64,000 bases of DNA from Iris pallida (taxonomy: Eukaryota; Streptophyta; Magnoliopsida; Asparagales; Iridaceae): assembly GCA_029216955.1 (NCBI GenBank), contig JANAVB010009598.1, forward strand, positions 26,540,001-26,604,000, given 5' to 3'. Position numbers and translations under genes: made by a program. The notes under the pieces were generated by a model, which made no database searches, was not told the DNA's origin, and was given only the letters and a program-made list of their open reading frames with translations. Position 1 is the first letter of the stretch. Every line of letters starts with the position of its first letter. Below, one piece after another: positions 22,839 to 35,704 of this stretch.

Positions 22839-24067
22839 AGACAAAACCAACATTGGCACCCACATCCCCTGAAAAGGGTGCCCATGAGTTCTGGTAAGGG
22901 AATATCTCGCTTTTCCTCCTATATATTCTCTCAAGTAGATGAAGCACTTCATGTCCACATTACCTCTGGATTGCTCCTCTATGCCTGGAAGATGCGACTA
23001 CCATGTCCACATTACCTCTGAGTAGTCGTTCTTCCTGTACCAGCTCTATGATTATTCCAGCAGTCTAGAAAATAGTTTACGTCCATATTATCTCTGAATT
23101 GTTGTTCTATACCCCGACAAAGACCAAGCCTACCACGTCTATATTACCTCTGGTCAGGCAAATCCATTATAAAGATTCCCTCTTTATTCTGGTGACAAAA
23201 TCAAAAGGAACAAGAAAGCTTCTACATATAAAAATATGTGGCTACAAAGACCTATTACGGACTCTTCGTAGTTACATACACAGAAGCAAAAAAAAGCTAA
23301 AATTGTGGTATAACTCTCAATAGTACGGGCGAGGCAGTGACCGAGCCAATCACTTCCTGGTAAAGGAAGCCACTGTCCAAAGTTGCTACTGGCCCAAGCC
23401 GGAGATGAAGACCAGCACAGGACTCCCCTATCTCTCCAACTGGCCGGAGAGAGCAACCACAGCAGCAGGCCTTGCTATTCCTCGGTCAGAATGGCAAGCA
23501 ATCCAAACCCAGGAAGCAGAGGTCCAAGACGCCATTAATGCCTACGACATCCAGAATGGAGGACGTTTCAAGATCCAGTGGTAGTTCTACTACAGCTTCT
23601 TTGGATAAAAAGATTTTCCACCGACGGCCGCCTCAAACAAACTCCAGGATCAGCAGGAGCCAAACATCGAGCAAGCAAGGCCATTATTGAAGCAGCTGAG
23701 TCTTCTCCTGAAGGAGGACAGTCCTTTATGTAGGCTGTTCGCATGGTCCAAGCACGAGCCAGACATCGGTCAGAAGGAAGCTTGCAAGTTAAGCTAAAGC
23801 TCCACTCCATGATATATGGCAGTACTGCGAGTGACCAAAGGAACGTGACTCTGAACCTCCGCTGCTAAAGAGATTCATGATCCCTACAAATATACAAGAG
23901 GCTCCAATATCAAGAAGCCATCAGGAGCCCATGCTCTGAAATGATGATTCAAGACAATTAATGCTAAGAGCTAGGCGTGACACCAGCCATCACCCAGCTC
24001 GTACAGTCCTGACATGTGTTCGTACTTCTGTTCAAAGTATCTCGAGCTTAACTCAAGTTTGGGACAC
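22839..24067 (+). mobile_element. Element D 3' untranslated region
   Basis: No convincing gene. Four imperfect copies of a GTCCACATTACCTCTGA motif occur at about 22953-23155. The same motif, six times, lies in the equivalent region of element H on its own sense strand. Unlike H, D has no antisense gene here. Confidence 0.6.
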
Positions 24068-24081
24068 TTTGAAGGGGGTCT
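24068..24081 (+). other. Element D polypurine tract
   Basis: TTTGAAGGGGGTCT immediately before TGTAGAAGC of the 3' LTR. Element H has CTTTGAAGGGGGTCC at the same place. Confidence 0.85.
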
Positions 24082-25825
24082 TGTAGAAGCATAAAAAATC
24101 TCAGCTGAAGACATCCCTTCGCCAAAGCGCAGAAGATGCAAAAGACTCAGGCTCAGTGCTAAAAAGACAAAACAAAAAATATGGATAGAAGTCCATTCAT
24201 TGTGATATCTACCAAAGTCTAGTACAAACACATTAGGACTACACATAAGGGACTAATTCTGTTCTTTTATAAAGGATCTAGTACAGATTCGACAGAAGCC
24301 TAGAGGCATCTACAAGGGATGCAGTCTTCATCGAAGCGCAGCCTTCCTTCTTCTCGATACATACACTGGAGGATTGACCTCCACCGAAGCATGTTCTGAT
24401 ATTCTTGTGGGTACAACCACTCAGAAGCATTTCAGTAACTCGGTACTTTGAAGAAGCCAGAGCCTTTGAGCCAAAGGCGCAGCTACCTGCTTGCGCCAAC
24501 CTTAAAAAATAAGATGGTGGTAGGCCCTCATCTACTTCTTTTATTTCAGAAGCCAGTGTCTTCACTCCAGAGGTGTAGCTATCTGCCTGCGCCAATCTCA
24601 GACGCGCAAGGGTGTCATACCCTTCCCTTCGTAGCCAACGCCTTCACTGTTCAGAGGCGCAACTACTTACCTGCGTCCGCATAAGGCGCAGGATGGTGAT
24701 TTGCTCACACCATCTCTATTCTCATGGCGTAGTCGTCTGCAATGGATCAGAATCTTAAGTCACTTCTCTACAAGAGGCTTGAGAACTCCCATTGCAACCA
24801 ATACAAGTCAACCTGTCGCTCAAAAAGCACAATAACCTCGCCATCCTGAAGCACAAGCGTACTTGTCGCCTACAGCATAGTGACTCCGGTAGCTCGAAAC
24901 ACAGCATCATAAGTTGCTCTATATGCACAGAAGTCTCATTGTTATTCGAAGCTAAGTCCACTTGTAGCCTGAAAGCACAGAGGTTCCATCATCTCCAGAA
25001 GCACAGTCTACTTGTCGCCCTAGAAGCACAGCAGCACTTAGTCCTCACCAGAGGCGCAGGAAGCATGGGTCCACCCCAATTGGTTTGTTTAAACCGACTC
25101 TAGCAGAGAAGATTGGGATTAAATCATGATTGATATCATATCAGATTAATTTAAATCTTAGACGAGGATAAATTAGACTCCAAATCTAGGATAAAACCCT
25201 AAGATTTACTCGTCTGTATCCGAACAAGCAAATCGGCACGTGCTACTTGTCACCTCCTTAGGTTATGTTTATAACCACCAAAGATCTCGTTTATAGGAAA
25301 TCTCGACGTCCGCCACATGTGAGTACCGCAGAAGCCCGCACTGTACAATGACGGCATATTCTTTCATATCTCAGGAACCCTAATGCACATTGCATATGTG
25401 CTCGGTTCTCTATAAATAGAAGGAGTTCTTCTTCCACCAAAGAGGAGAAAAAAGAGAGAACATTGACAATCGACAATCTTCAAAGGAGTAGCGATCTCTA
25501 TCCACGAAGAGTCGACCACCCTCATCCACCTATCAACCAAAGAACCAACCATCTTTAAAGGATCTTCTCATCCAGACAGCCTCTTGATCGGTGACCCCAG
25601 AGTCCCATCAAAGGCGCCAGAGAGCCATAGCAAGGTTGATTCATCGTCCAATCGTCAACGGAGTAGAGGAGCCACTACAGTGCTCGATCTCCACCATCAC
25701 ACTTTTTCAGAAACCTTTTCTTCCTATACTTAGAATATCCTATTTAGGACTCCCTTCTTTGTACACAGATACCTTATACGTTCAATAAAATAAAAAGTTC
25801 GTTCAACCTTTTGTTCCGTCGACCA
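24082..25825 (+). repeat. Element D 3' LTR
   Basis: TGTAGAAGCATAAAAAATCT...CCGTCGACCA, 1744 bp, followed by the duplication CTAAT. TATA box at 25411-25418. Clearly the partner of 13459-15209, with dispersed substitutions and small indels. Confidence 0.93.
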
Positions 25826-25830
25826 CTAAT

Positions 25831-27440
25831 AGATCCAAATAGGTCATGAACACAAAAATCAGTCATAAATATAGTAATCACAAAATATAACATGAAAGGA
25901 ATCCTTAAATACTACTACATCATGTAACCATCGTGTTGAGAATCAACAGAAGATCAATATAAGCTAATACGAAATACAGGAATCATAGAAGTTATCAAAT
26001 ATGAAAACTATCAAAAAATGTACTCGACTGGGATCCTTTGCTGGTGAAACCGATAATACCATCGCGTTCGGAATAGTCCAGTTGGCTAGGGGTAGCACGC
26101 AAAACCAACAACATCCAACCACTCAGTGAGCTATAAGAGTCAAACTCCCGCAATTGTCTCCGAATGCTGAAATAAATATCATGAACAATTTTGGTATAAA
26201 TGATATGTCTAAAAATGTCTACCCAAAAGTCCAATCCTGGACACAGGGGCAAAATTATAATTTTGGGTCAAAACAATGTCCGCCGTTGGACTTGCTTTAC
26301 ACCAAAAAGTGTGCCAGTACCTACGGTCTCTAAAGTCATCAAACGATATGTCTACGGGTCTTGTTTGATGATACAAACCCAACAGTATGTCTAAAGTTAG
26401 ATATCAGTGGGCCATACACAAATTCGTCTATTGGATCGGATTACGGGCCCACCAAAATAGCGTTTCGGTCGACCTTCTCTGAATCAGACCAAACTTGCCT
26501 AACAGGACCAAAAATACGACACGGTCCTGTTGGTGTAAGTTTTGTCTCAAGATGACGAATGTGTACGAAGTTATGGGCTAGTTTGCGAAAGGGATGATAC
26601 GGAGATTTTCGATGGATACAGGTTGATTTCGGCATACACACATGTCCAAATCAACTTCCGCGAATGCCCACACGTCCAGGTATACCATACAAATTTTTCG
26701 ATGCAGTTAGTACATGATGAAGTGGACCGATTTAGTGGGATGCACACCGTATTGTAAAATTTTTATTTTTAAAAATAGGTTTTATTGTGGTTTTTCTTGG
26801 TTTTCAAGTAGATTTTACTTGATGTAAAATACACTTGAAATAATTCTAATAATAGGGTTTTCATGTCGGTCAGGTTGTCTATAACTAATGTTCAGGTGGT
26901 TTTCCAAACCAGTCACTGGATCGGTCAATAATCGCCTTCCATATCGGGTGTACCGAAACAGTTTTCAACTGTCAAGAACAGTGGTTTTCGTCGATTTCAA
27001 GTTAATTTAACTCAAAATCCTATTTGATTTCAATCAAACTAATTAATGGGTTTATAGATGTATAGGTTAGGTTCGTACCAGAAGAAATAATTCGAAGATT
27101 AGTCGAGCGTGCGCGGAAAAATCTTACTGTGAAGTCGACCCAAAAACTGTTATCACTGCCCTATTGCAGAGCTGCTGTTGCGCGCATTTGGGCTTTCGGC
27201 CGGCCGTCCGGTGGCTCGTACGGTGGATCAGATGGCCGGGGTAGCACGCAGGGCGGCGCTGGATATCAGGGTGGTAGAGATGTGAGCGGGGTTAGGGTTT
27301 AGGGTTATGTTTTTGTCTTATCTTCCTTCCCTTTCTCGTGTATATAAATAATCCACAGGGAATTGGGTTCTGGTCCTTTGGCTCAGGTTGGGGATTTAAA
27401 GATTTTCTTTTTCTTTTTCTTCTCTCTATTCTCTCTCTCT
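25831..27440. repeat. LTR-like repeat I, copy 1, right part
   Basis: Continues the repeat from 13453 and aligns with 32280-33875. Near the end it holds a TTTAGGG-like pair (GTTAGGGTTTAGGG), the string GTGTATATAAATAATCCACA and a pyrimidine-rich tail. Frames in it are short. The right border is lost in microsatellite DNA. Confidence 0.68.
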
Positions 27441-27506
<66 letters not shown>

Positions 27507-27508
27507 TT

Positions 27509-27568
<60 letters not shown>

Positions 27569-27570
27569 AT
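27420..27570. repeat. Compound microsatellite (CT)n(AT)n(GT)n
   Basis: A CT run is followed by two AT runs separated by TTATTTTGTTTT, then about ten GT units. Confidence 0.97.
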
Positions 27571-27828
<258 letters not shown>

Positions 27829-27851
27829 ATTCTACTATATATAAAAAAAAA

Positions 27852-28062
27852 TCTATTCTACTATATAATAGGAAAACTTAGATGGTGAAACTTTTGAATT
27901 CCGAAAATACCCTTACATACTTATACTAATTAAAAATAGTTAATTAATTTTAATAAGTACAACTTAGTAATTAGGAAGACTACCCTTTGGTCTTCCTAAA
28001 AAGTCTTCCTAAACGAATTAAGAAATGTTAAAATACGTGCAAGGCAGGTGCACATATGCTAA
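27852..28062 (+). mobile_element. Short non-autonomous Helitron-like element
   Basis: The 5' end is TCTATTCTACTATATAATAG after an A. The 3' end is CTAA before a T, with a GTGCA/TGCAC hairpin (28037-28041 and 28049-28053) six bases upstream of the CTRR-type end. Insertion between A and T, the TC start, the subterminal hairpin and the absence of a target duplication are Helitron hallmarks. An additional TCTATTCTACTATAT lies 26 bp upstream. It is only 211 bp, carries no gene and would depend on a Rep/helicase enzyme made elsewhere. Confidence 0.45.
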
Positions 28063-28067
28063 TATAT

Positions 28068-28129
<62 letters not shown>

Positions 28130-28130
28130 A

Positions 28131-28212
<82 letters not shown>
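28063..28212. repeat. (AT)n - poly(A) - (AT)n tract
   Basis: Two AT runs of about 60 bp flank a homopolymer of roughly 25 A (28124-28148). Confidence 0.97.
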
Positions 28213-28215
<3 letters not shown>

Positions 28216-28793
28216 TTCCTAAAAACCCAAACCTAAGAAGTAAGGATAAATGAAAACTGTATGATATTTCCAAAATAATTGTTAACTTGGTAAGATAGTA
28301 ATTATTATATATAACAATTATTTACTTGTAGAAAATATTAATTAATAGACCATTAATGTAATACGAAATATATACAGAAAAATATATATCTACATGGACC
28401 TTTTTGGAAGCACTACATGACTACATGGGCTTAAGTTGGCTTGGGTCAAGTTTGACTAGTTCAGCACAATCGGGTCTCCTAAAAAGTCAATAATCTATTT
28501 AATAAATAATTAAATTATTTATAGGGGTTAAGTCACAACTTTGACTGGTTTTTCTAATTAGAACGTACATATGGCTTGGCCTTTCCTACTATAGCTAGTA
28601 CAATAGTCAAAGCACACAACACTATCTTTGCCAAAAATTCTAGTCATCTTGTACTCCAAATCTTAACCATGACTAAAACCTTCTATCATAGTAATTATTT
28701 GATTAAAATATTTATAAAATTCCAAAAATCACTATTTAAGTCAAATAAATAATAAAAAATATATTTTTAAAAATTTTGGGAAGTGGTGTTACA
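28213..28793 (-). repeat. LTR K remnant, related to solo LTR F
   Basis: The right end GTGGTGTTACA is followed by the polypurine-tract complement AATCTACCATTCTTAAAAAT and TCATCCTCAAATTT. On the minus strand it starts TGTAACACCACTTCCC. The segment TTTTTAGGAGACCCGATTG (minus, about 28465-28490) is also found in solo LTR F at 36938-36956. The left end is eroded by microsatellites. Confidence 0.55.
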
Positions 28794-29301
28794 AATCTAC
28801 CATTCTTAAAAATAAATTCATCCTCAAATTTAAATAGAATAGCCAAGAAAATAATATGAAGCATTGAACAAAAAGATAACAAAGTAGAATTAAAATTATT
28901 AGTTTCTATCAAAATAATTTAAAGCATATTATTATAGCTCAAATCTTATTTTAAATATTTAGTCATCCTAGTAATTTGAATATAATGATATCATCAAGGT
29001 AATTTCAAATATACATGTATACTTTTTTTTTAAAATCAAAATCTTATTTAAACATAAATGGAAAAGTTTTACAACTATTTTAGAAACCAAATATTAAACA
29101 ACATATTTTATAATTCCAAAAAATTCGAGAACGTATGTTTTTAGAAGAATTAAATAGCATTTTCAAACTATAAATTTTAATTAGTTTTTGAAATACATAG
29201 CAAAAAAATTCTTTAATCATTTTAAGAGAAAGTATTTCCAATGTTCAAATAAAATAAATAGTTAGAAAAAAAGGATTTGGAAATCGGAAAGTGGGCTTAC
29301 A
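28794..29301 (-). mobile_element. Worn 3' internal region of K and start of LTR L
   Basis: AT-rich, with no ORF. It begins at the K polypurine tract and ends GTGGGCTTACA, a second LTR terminus of the same type, only about 500 bp away. The internal border between the two elements could not be placed. Confidence 0.4.
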
Positions 29302-30938
29302 AATCTACCCACCTTTGAAAAATTTTATTCTCGAAATTTTAAAGGGCACGATTAGGTACGACTCAGAATATAATCAAGAAACAAAATTTCAATTGATATG
29401 AATAAGAACGACAATTGATATAATCAAGAGAATGATATGATTCCTGATCAAATTAGTCACACGTAATCACGGATAAAATCAAAATATTAAACAAAAGAAA
29501 AATACGATTTGGCACAATCAAAATATATTATGATTGGGTCACGATCAAATTTTGTTTAAGGATGATCAAATTTTGCTTATGCATGATCAAAATATGACCA
29601 AATTTTATGGTCAAAGGATCTAGTCAAGATAAGATCTAAGCATGCATAAGGATAGAAGCGAAATAGGATTAGCTAAAAAGTCATTAGGCACGATTAACCA
29701 CTTAGCTGAAATTATGTAAGCATGATCAACGATCAAAAGTTAGACAAAGTCTAATAGGATTAAATTACTTTGATACGAGTAGGATGTAGTTACTATCGAG
29801 GCTAACCATGGAATTCATCCAAGCATGATTAAAATTTGGCACGAGTATGAATATGATTAAACTAAACATGATCAAGGTGGAATAAAAATTTAGCAATAAT
29901 TGAGTTGAAATATGGGCACGGTTATGATTATCGTCAAATAGTTTAGTCACGATCAAAGTCGTTTAGGAACGATCGAAATTTAAAATTTGTTTGGCATGAT
30001 TAACTCGATGAACTATTTAGGCAAAATTATTTAGGCATGATGACAGAGTCAAAATCTAGAAAAATATGCGAATTGACTTGATCAAAATATAATCAAAATA
30101 GTCTAGTTGCGATCAAAAGTCATAAGGATGAGCACGATCAATTATAGAATCATAATCTAGGTGCGATTATGAATCTAGTAAAATATAGAATTAAAATCTA
30201 GTAATAGGTTTTAAATAAGGAGGAACCAAATGACGACTCGACGAATAGAAGATAAGAAAGAAAGAACTGCAAGCTTTATTTATAATACAATAATAAGAAA
30301 TAGAATATCAAATCAATTTGGAGTGAGAGTGCAAAATTTTGCGGATCATGAAAAAATCAATAATCATATGCCAATAAAAGATATAGCCTCTATTGTATTC
30401 GAAAACCCTATGCATCTCTGAAGTCGTTTTACCGAGAATCCATGCCTCGCTAGTGTACATCTGGCTGCAGTAAACCTTTGGTTTCATGACTCAAGTATGA
30501 TATTGCATCGAATATTCTATTAGCTCTACCAATATTAACATACAACTCAAAAGTCAAAATAGGACAACTAGGACATAGTTTTTAATAATATTCGATAACT
30601 TACACTTACTTAAAATTACTTCAACTTAGGGATCATGTCATGTCAGTGTGCTGCTGGTTGCAGTGAACCCGCAGTCTCGATAATTAAATTAAATGGCGAC
30701 AGTGTACTGCTGTCTTGCCATCGTAAGTCATCAAAATTATTCCAACTATATTCTAAAATTTTAAAGGAGCTTCTACAAATTCAAACAAATTGATCATGAT
30801 GGAAAAGTGTAACTACCTGTTCTTGAATGAAAGTATCAGTTTTAAAAATCAAACAATTGGTTAGGAAGAAAATGATCGAGGACAAGAGAAATGTAAAATT
30901 TTAATTTCTATTTCTCTAATATTCGAGATCGAGGGGAA

Positions 30939-31000
<62 letters not shown>

Positions 31001-31571
31001 TTGAATTTTAACAAAATATAAATTGAATTTTAACAAAATTGAGTCGGAATAAAGGGATAATTGGATCATGTTAGGCTCAAAAGTTAATGGATGGAATTGG
31101 ATTATTGACTGTTAGAAATATAATTACCTATGGCCAATGGAAATAATAAGCAATACAATATGATGATGATTAGAGGGGGAAAAAATAAAATCACACATTG
31201 ATAAAGATTAGGAATTGGATCCTAGGAAAATCTAATTCACCAGGCGGATATTCTATCCACCTTTGATCCAACCATCGTGTCAAAACACAATAGTATATCC
31301 TAAATTAAAAATTCCTTAAGTTATATAATAGGGTTTATAACTCGATAAATTCCTACCTAAAGCGTATGGCCTATGTAGCAACATTAACTGCCCAACAATC
31401 AAATTGAATAAGGGTTTCCTAATCCTAGTCATTCTCCTAAAAATTAAATTACTCCTAATCGTGAATGAGCATTTCCTAGTCGTAGGCTCGTAATAGTAAG
31501 ACTAACTTAAGTACTACCACGAGTTTGCACAATTTTGCAAAAATTGACCTGCATGGGCCACCAAAAAAATT
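29302..31571 (-). mobile_element. Degenerate internal region of element L
   Basis: Starts with AATCTACCCACCTTTGAAAA and TTCTCGAAATTTT, the complement of a polypurine tract and the 3' end of a Ty3 internal region. Beyond this I see short recurring words (GCATGATCAA, CACGATTA, ATGATCAA) through 29340-30200 but no conserved protein, and mostly AT-rich filler to 31545. The last bases hold the leader string ACCTGCATGGGCCACCA, also found at the element A LTR border. Confidence 0.4.
30942..30997. repeat. (AT)n microsatellite
   Basis: About 27 uninterrupted AT units. Confidence 0.97.
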
Positions 31572-33872
31572 TGTCACGACCCGTACCCACTTTTTGGGAT
31601 ACAAGTACGTAGAAAAGTCCAGCCTACGTTGCAGTATCGACGGTAGTACGCTATCTAGCCACAATGCTCAAAATCACATAAAATATAACTTTATTACTCA
31701 TTCACATTGCTACATTGCTACATTAATTACAATATTTACAAGATTTATATTTTAAGAATTTACAAGTCTCACAAAAAAAAATAAAACAAATAATCTATCT
31801 AACTAGTCTTCTAGGTTGGCCTTCCAACATACCCATGTCTTTCCAACGGTCCAAAGTATAATATAACAGACGATTATCTGAAAAATGTTAGTTTTCAGTC
31901 AAGAATAGAACGAGTACATTATAACAACAGTTCCAATAATTGACAAAAACTATAAATAATAAATAATACTGAAATACATGACGGAAGGATTAAACAGAGA
32001 ATCATGGTATGAAGCATATGAGTAAAAGTAGGAAAGCATGGTAACAAAGACAAAGAAATAATAGTAATACATGACTGAAACATAAACAATAATATATAGC
32101 AAGACTGCATCTAACTAGTGAGTTGAAATACCATTTTCGACAAGTAAATGACTAAGGGGTAAATTTGGCACTCCGTACGTGAAGTGTGCGACTGCTATCA
32201 GCCACGATTAGACAAATGAGATATTTCTGGGTATATTTACATGTCTACTAATGTATTTTCTCGCCCGACTAGTACTAATGGATGCAAATAGGTCATGAAC
32301 ACGAAAATTAGTCACGAACATAGTAATCATGAAATATAACATGAAAGAAATCCATACATACTATATCGTGTAACCATCGTGTCGAGAATCAATAGAAGAT
32401 CAATGTAAGACAATACTAAATATACGAATAATAGAAGTTATCAAATATAAAAACTATTAGAAAATGTACTTGCCTAGGGTCCTTTGCTGGTGAAACCGAT
32501 AATACCATCACATTCGAAATAGTCCAGTTGGCTAGGGGTAGCACGTAAAACCAACAACATCTAACCACTTAGTGAGCTACAAGAGTCAAACTCCCGCAAT
32601 TATCTTCGAATGCTGAAATAAATATCACGAACATTTTTGGTACAAAAGATATGTCTAAAAATGCCTACCAAAAAGTCTAATTCTGGACACAGGGGAAAAA
32701 TTATAATTTTGGGTCAAAACGATATCCGCCGTTGGACCCGCTTTGCACCGAAAAGCGTGCTAGTACCTATGATCTCTAAAGTCATCAAACTATATGTCTA
32801 TGGATACGGTTTGATGATCAAACCCAATCGTATGTCCAAAGTTAAATTTTGGTAGGTCGTGCACAAATTTGCCTGTTGGATCGGGTCGTGGGCGCACCAA
32901 AATAGCGTTCTGGTTGACCATCTTAGAATCGGACCAAACTTGGCTCACAGGACCAAAAATATGACACGATCCTGTTGGCTCAAGTTTTGTTCGAGATGAC
33001 GAACGTGCACAATATTTTGGGTCAGTTTGTAAAAGGGCCGATGCAGGGATTTTCGACGGATATGAGTTGATTCCGGCGTGTACACACGTTCAAATCAACT
33101 TCCACAAAAGCCCACACTTCCGGATATACCATATGTGTCTTTAGATACAATTGGTATACGATGAAGTTGTCCGGTTTGGTGGGACGCACTCCGTTTCACA
33201 AAATTTCTATTTTTGAAAACAAGTTTTAATGTGGTTTTTCTTGGTTTTCAAACAGATTTTACTTGATGTATAGTACACTAGAAATAATTCCAATAATAGG
33301 GTTTTTATGTCGGTTAGGTTGTCTACAACTAATGTTTAGGTGGTTTGCCAAACCAGTTGCTGGATCGGCCAATAATCGTCTTCCAAATCGGGTTTACCGG
33401 AACAGTTTTCAACTGTTAAGAATAATAGTTTTTTTTTATCGATTTCAAGTTAATTTAACTCAAAATCCTATTTGATTTCAATCAGACTAATTAGTGGGGT
33501 TTATAGATGTATAAGTTAGGTTCATACCAGAAAAATGACTCAAAGATTAGTAGAGCGTGCACGAAGAAATCTCGCTGTGAAGTTGACCCAAAAACTGTTG
33601 TCACTGTCCTATTGCAGAGCTGCTGTTGCGCGCATTTGGGCTCTCGGTCGGCCGGCCGTTAGCTCGTACGGCAGATCAGGCGGCCGAGGTAGCTCGCAGG
33701 GAAGCGCTGGATGTCGAGGTGGTGGGATATGAGCGTAGTTAGGGCTTAGGGTTAGGTTTTTGTCTTCTCTTACTTTCCTCTCTCGTGTATATAAATAGGC
33801 CACAGGGAATCGAGTTCTGGCCCTTTGGCTCATGTTGGGGGATTAAAAGATTTTTTTCTTCTCTCAATTATT

Positions 33873-33875
<3 letters not shown>
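31572..33875. repeat. LTR-like repeat I, copy 2 (uninterrupted)
   Basis: Begins TGTCACGACCCGTACCC and parallels copy 1 throughout. It carries the undisturbed target site ACTAATGGATGCAAATAGG (from 32274) at the position where element D sits in copy 1. Near its right end are CGTGTATATAAATAGGCC and a pyrimidine-rich tail. The two copies differ by roughly one base in eight where I compared them, so they are old or independent insertions. They may be the two LTRs of one worn element. Confidence 0.68.

Positions 33876-33910
<35 letters not shown>
33876..33910. repeat. (AT)n microsatellite at LINE 3' end
   Basis: About 17 AT units between repeat I and the 3' terminus of the LINE. It may be the LINE's tail. 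Confidence 0.93.
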
Positions 33911-33912
<2 letters not shown>

Positions 33913-34316
33913 AAATACTAGATTTTATTAATGATAGGGTGAGTACCAACTCAGGTTACAATGAGGATCACCTCAAGTAACAAAAGATATAGTAGACTAA
34001 AAACAAAGCTGCCAAACACTGATGTTTACATCTAATAGAAGCCTTCTCGATCTGTCTGTGTACTTTCGTAATCAACTTGTTTGTCGAGTATATATAGTTC
34101 TCGTACCTCCACTTGTTGGATTTTCCAAAGCACCCATATCACAGCCCCTACAGCTATCTCCTTCTTGTGTTTGTTTTTCTTTCTCCACTATGCTTTGAGT
34201 CTTTGCAGCAAGTTCCTATTCTCTGCTCGCACCTTGTGTGTGGTCTGTAGAGAATTCCACACTATAGTAGCTAGCCCGCCTTGGTTGAATATGTTTTTTA
34301 CTGTTTCTGACGAGCT
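33911..34316 (-). pseudogene. LINE remnant: 3' end
   Basis: On the minus strand this encodes a worn ORF2 C-terminus (a VIWVLWKIQQ-like stretch) and a 3' UTR with GTAACCTGAGTTGG and ATTAATAAAATCTAG, including the polyadenylation signal AATAAA (complement of 33924-33929). It is the end of the LINE that continues at 35705 and 51999. LINE ORF2 normally makes an endonuclease/reverse transcriptase that primes at target DNA. The right end carries GAGCT (34312-34316), the duplication made by solo LTR M. Confidence 0.72.
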
Positions 34317-35704
34317 TGTAGGAACGAATTATAAAGTACAGTACTCTAGGGGGGGTGAATAGAGTAGGCAGCAGAAATTAGCTAATTAAAAAATGTTAAC
34401 AGCAAGATCACAGAATATATAAATGAAAAGTAGAGAGCAGAGAGCAAACGCAAACACAAGGATGTATACTGATTTCCCTCTTGTAAGGACTAGTCTAGTC
34501 GGAAGAACTCTAATTTCTAGTTGAATCCACTATAGAAAATACCACAAGTTTTTATCCGATGTTCTTGCATCTTCTACAACGTGAGCTTTGATCCGGAGTA
34601 CTCGACCAACTTCAATTGTGAAGTGTCTTTCTTTAATCAAGCCTCTGATTACAATCACTATAAAACTTCTAGACCATACCGTACTGGCAAATCGATTAGA
34701 GGATTGTAACTAGCTTGGGATTTGAAGATGAATAGCTCAGAATACTTTGGAAGAAATAGTTGGCTTATAGAGAAGAGATATAAAAGTGAATTAGTGAGTT
34801 GAAATGATCGAAATTCTTCTCTATTTATAGTTTTTCTAAAGGCAGAACTCTGTCAGAATTCGGGCAGAACTCTATGAGAAAATTTCGGGAAGATCCGTAA
34901 CTGCGGGAAGACCAAGTTTAAAATCCAACGGACACTAACCGAACTCTAGCCGAATTCGGGTCAAACTTGGGCTAAATTCTGTTGGAGTTCTGTTAGGATT
35001 TTTGCAAATTAGTTTTTAGGATTTTTGAAAAGTCAAGCAGTTAGGAAGTAGTTTGGGCTTTTGTAAGTGGGCTTGTTTTCAAAATGAAAGGGTATTTTGA
35101 AAATATTTCTTGGATAGCCTATTTGCCAGTATGACGCAGTGTATATCGTATTCCTAGAGTCAAAAAATAAAAAATACATTGATAAAATAGGAAAACCAAT
35201 AGCTCTTTGATGACGCATTTCTTCTTATATTTGAGCAGATTTGAAGACGCCTTTTTCCTTGACGGCGGTCGTCCAAAGATAAACAGATTTGAAAATATGA
35301 ATACCTTTCGGGAGCTTTGCTCCCGAAACCCCATGGGGGGCTCTGCCCCCTCGAACCCTGTCAGTTGACCTGGTAGCGGAACCCCCGATGCAAGCCCCAG
35401 ATAGGTCGTTGGGTGATTCAGAGAAATCTTCTTATATGACACCGTCTTTGGCCCATCAAAAAATTCTCCATTACATATGTCCTGATTTGACAAAGCTTGA
35501 TCATGCTTACTGCATGTCTATAAGAACATGTTAGACAAACAAAAAAATATGATACAAACATAGCAATATGATATAGTAAACATTAGGACAATGCTAAGTT
35601 TAAGTAGCGACATGATAGTGAGTATATGAATATTAGTGACGTCATTATCTTAAACTTAATTGATTAGCCATATTCAAAAATATGATATAAATATTGAGCT
35701 AACA
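34317..35704. mobile_element. Solo LTR M (probably Ty1/copia)
   Basis: TGTAGGAACG...GAGCTAACA, 1388 bp, with perfect GAGCT duplications (34312-34316 and 35705-35709) inside the LINE. It includes CTAGGGGGGGTGAATAG near the start and two adjacent GC-rich hairpins at 35308-35349; I associate both with plant copia-type LTRs. No internal domain or ORF of note. The superfamily and strand are inferred. Confidence 0.85.

Larger units (their letters stand above)
13459..25825 (+). mobile_element. Element D: complete Tat-type LTR retrotransposon, pol-deleted
   Basis: Both LTRs are present (13459-15209 and 24082-25825), with a primer-binding site, gag, a protease remnant, integrase C-terminus and a polypurine tract. 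The element is flanked by the 5-bp duplication CTAAT (13454-13458 and 25826-25830). The empty site is visible in repeat I copy 2 (CTAAT at 32275-32279), which confirms the borders. The reverse transcriptase, both RNases H and the integrase core are missing, so D could only have moved with enzymes from a relative such as H. A minus-strand solo LTR (J) interrupts it. Confidence 0.92.

Noticed and set aside
27290..27320. Telomere repeat (TTTAGGG) remnant
   Set aside because: Only two adjacent units, part of repeat I and also degenerate in copy 2; no array.
30230..30421. 63-codon plus-strand frame as a small gene
   Set aside because: No recognisable domain, in AT-rich worn element DNA, no promoter or splice support.
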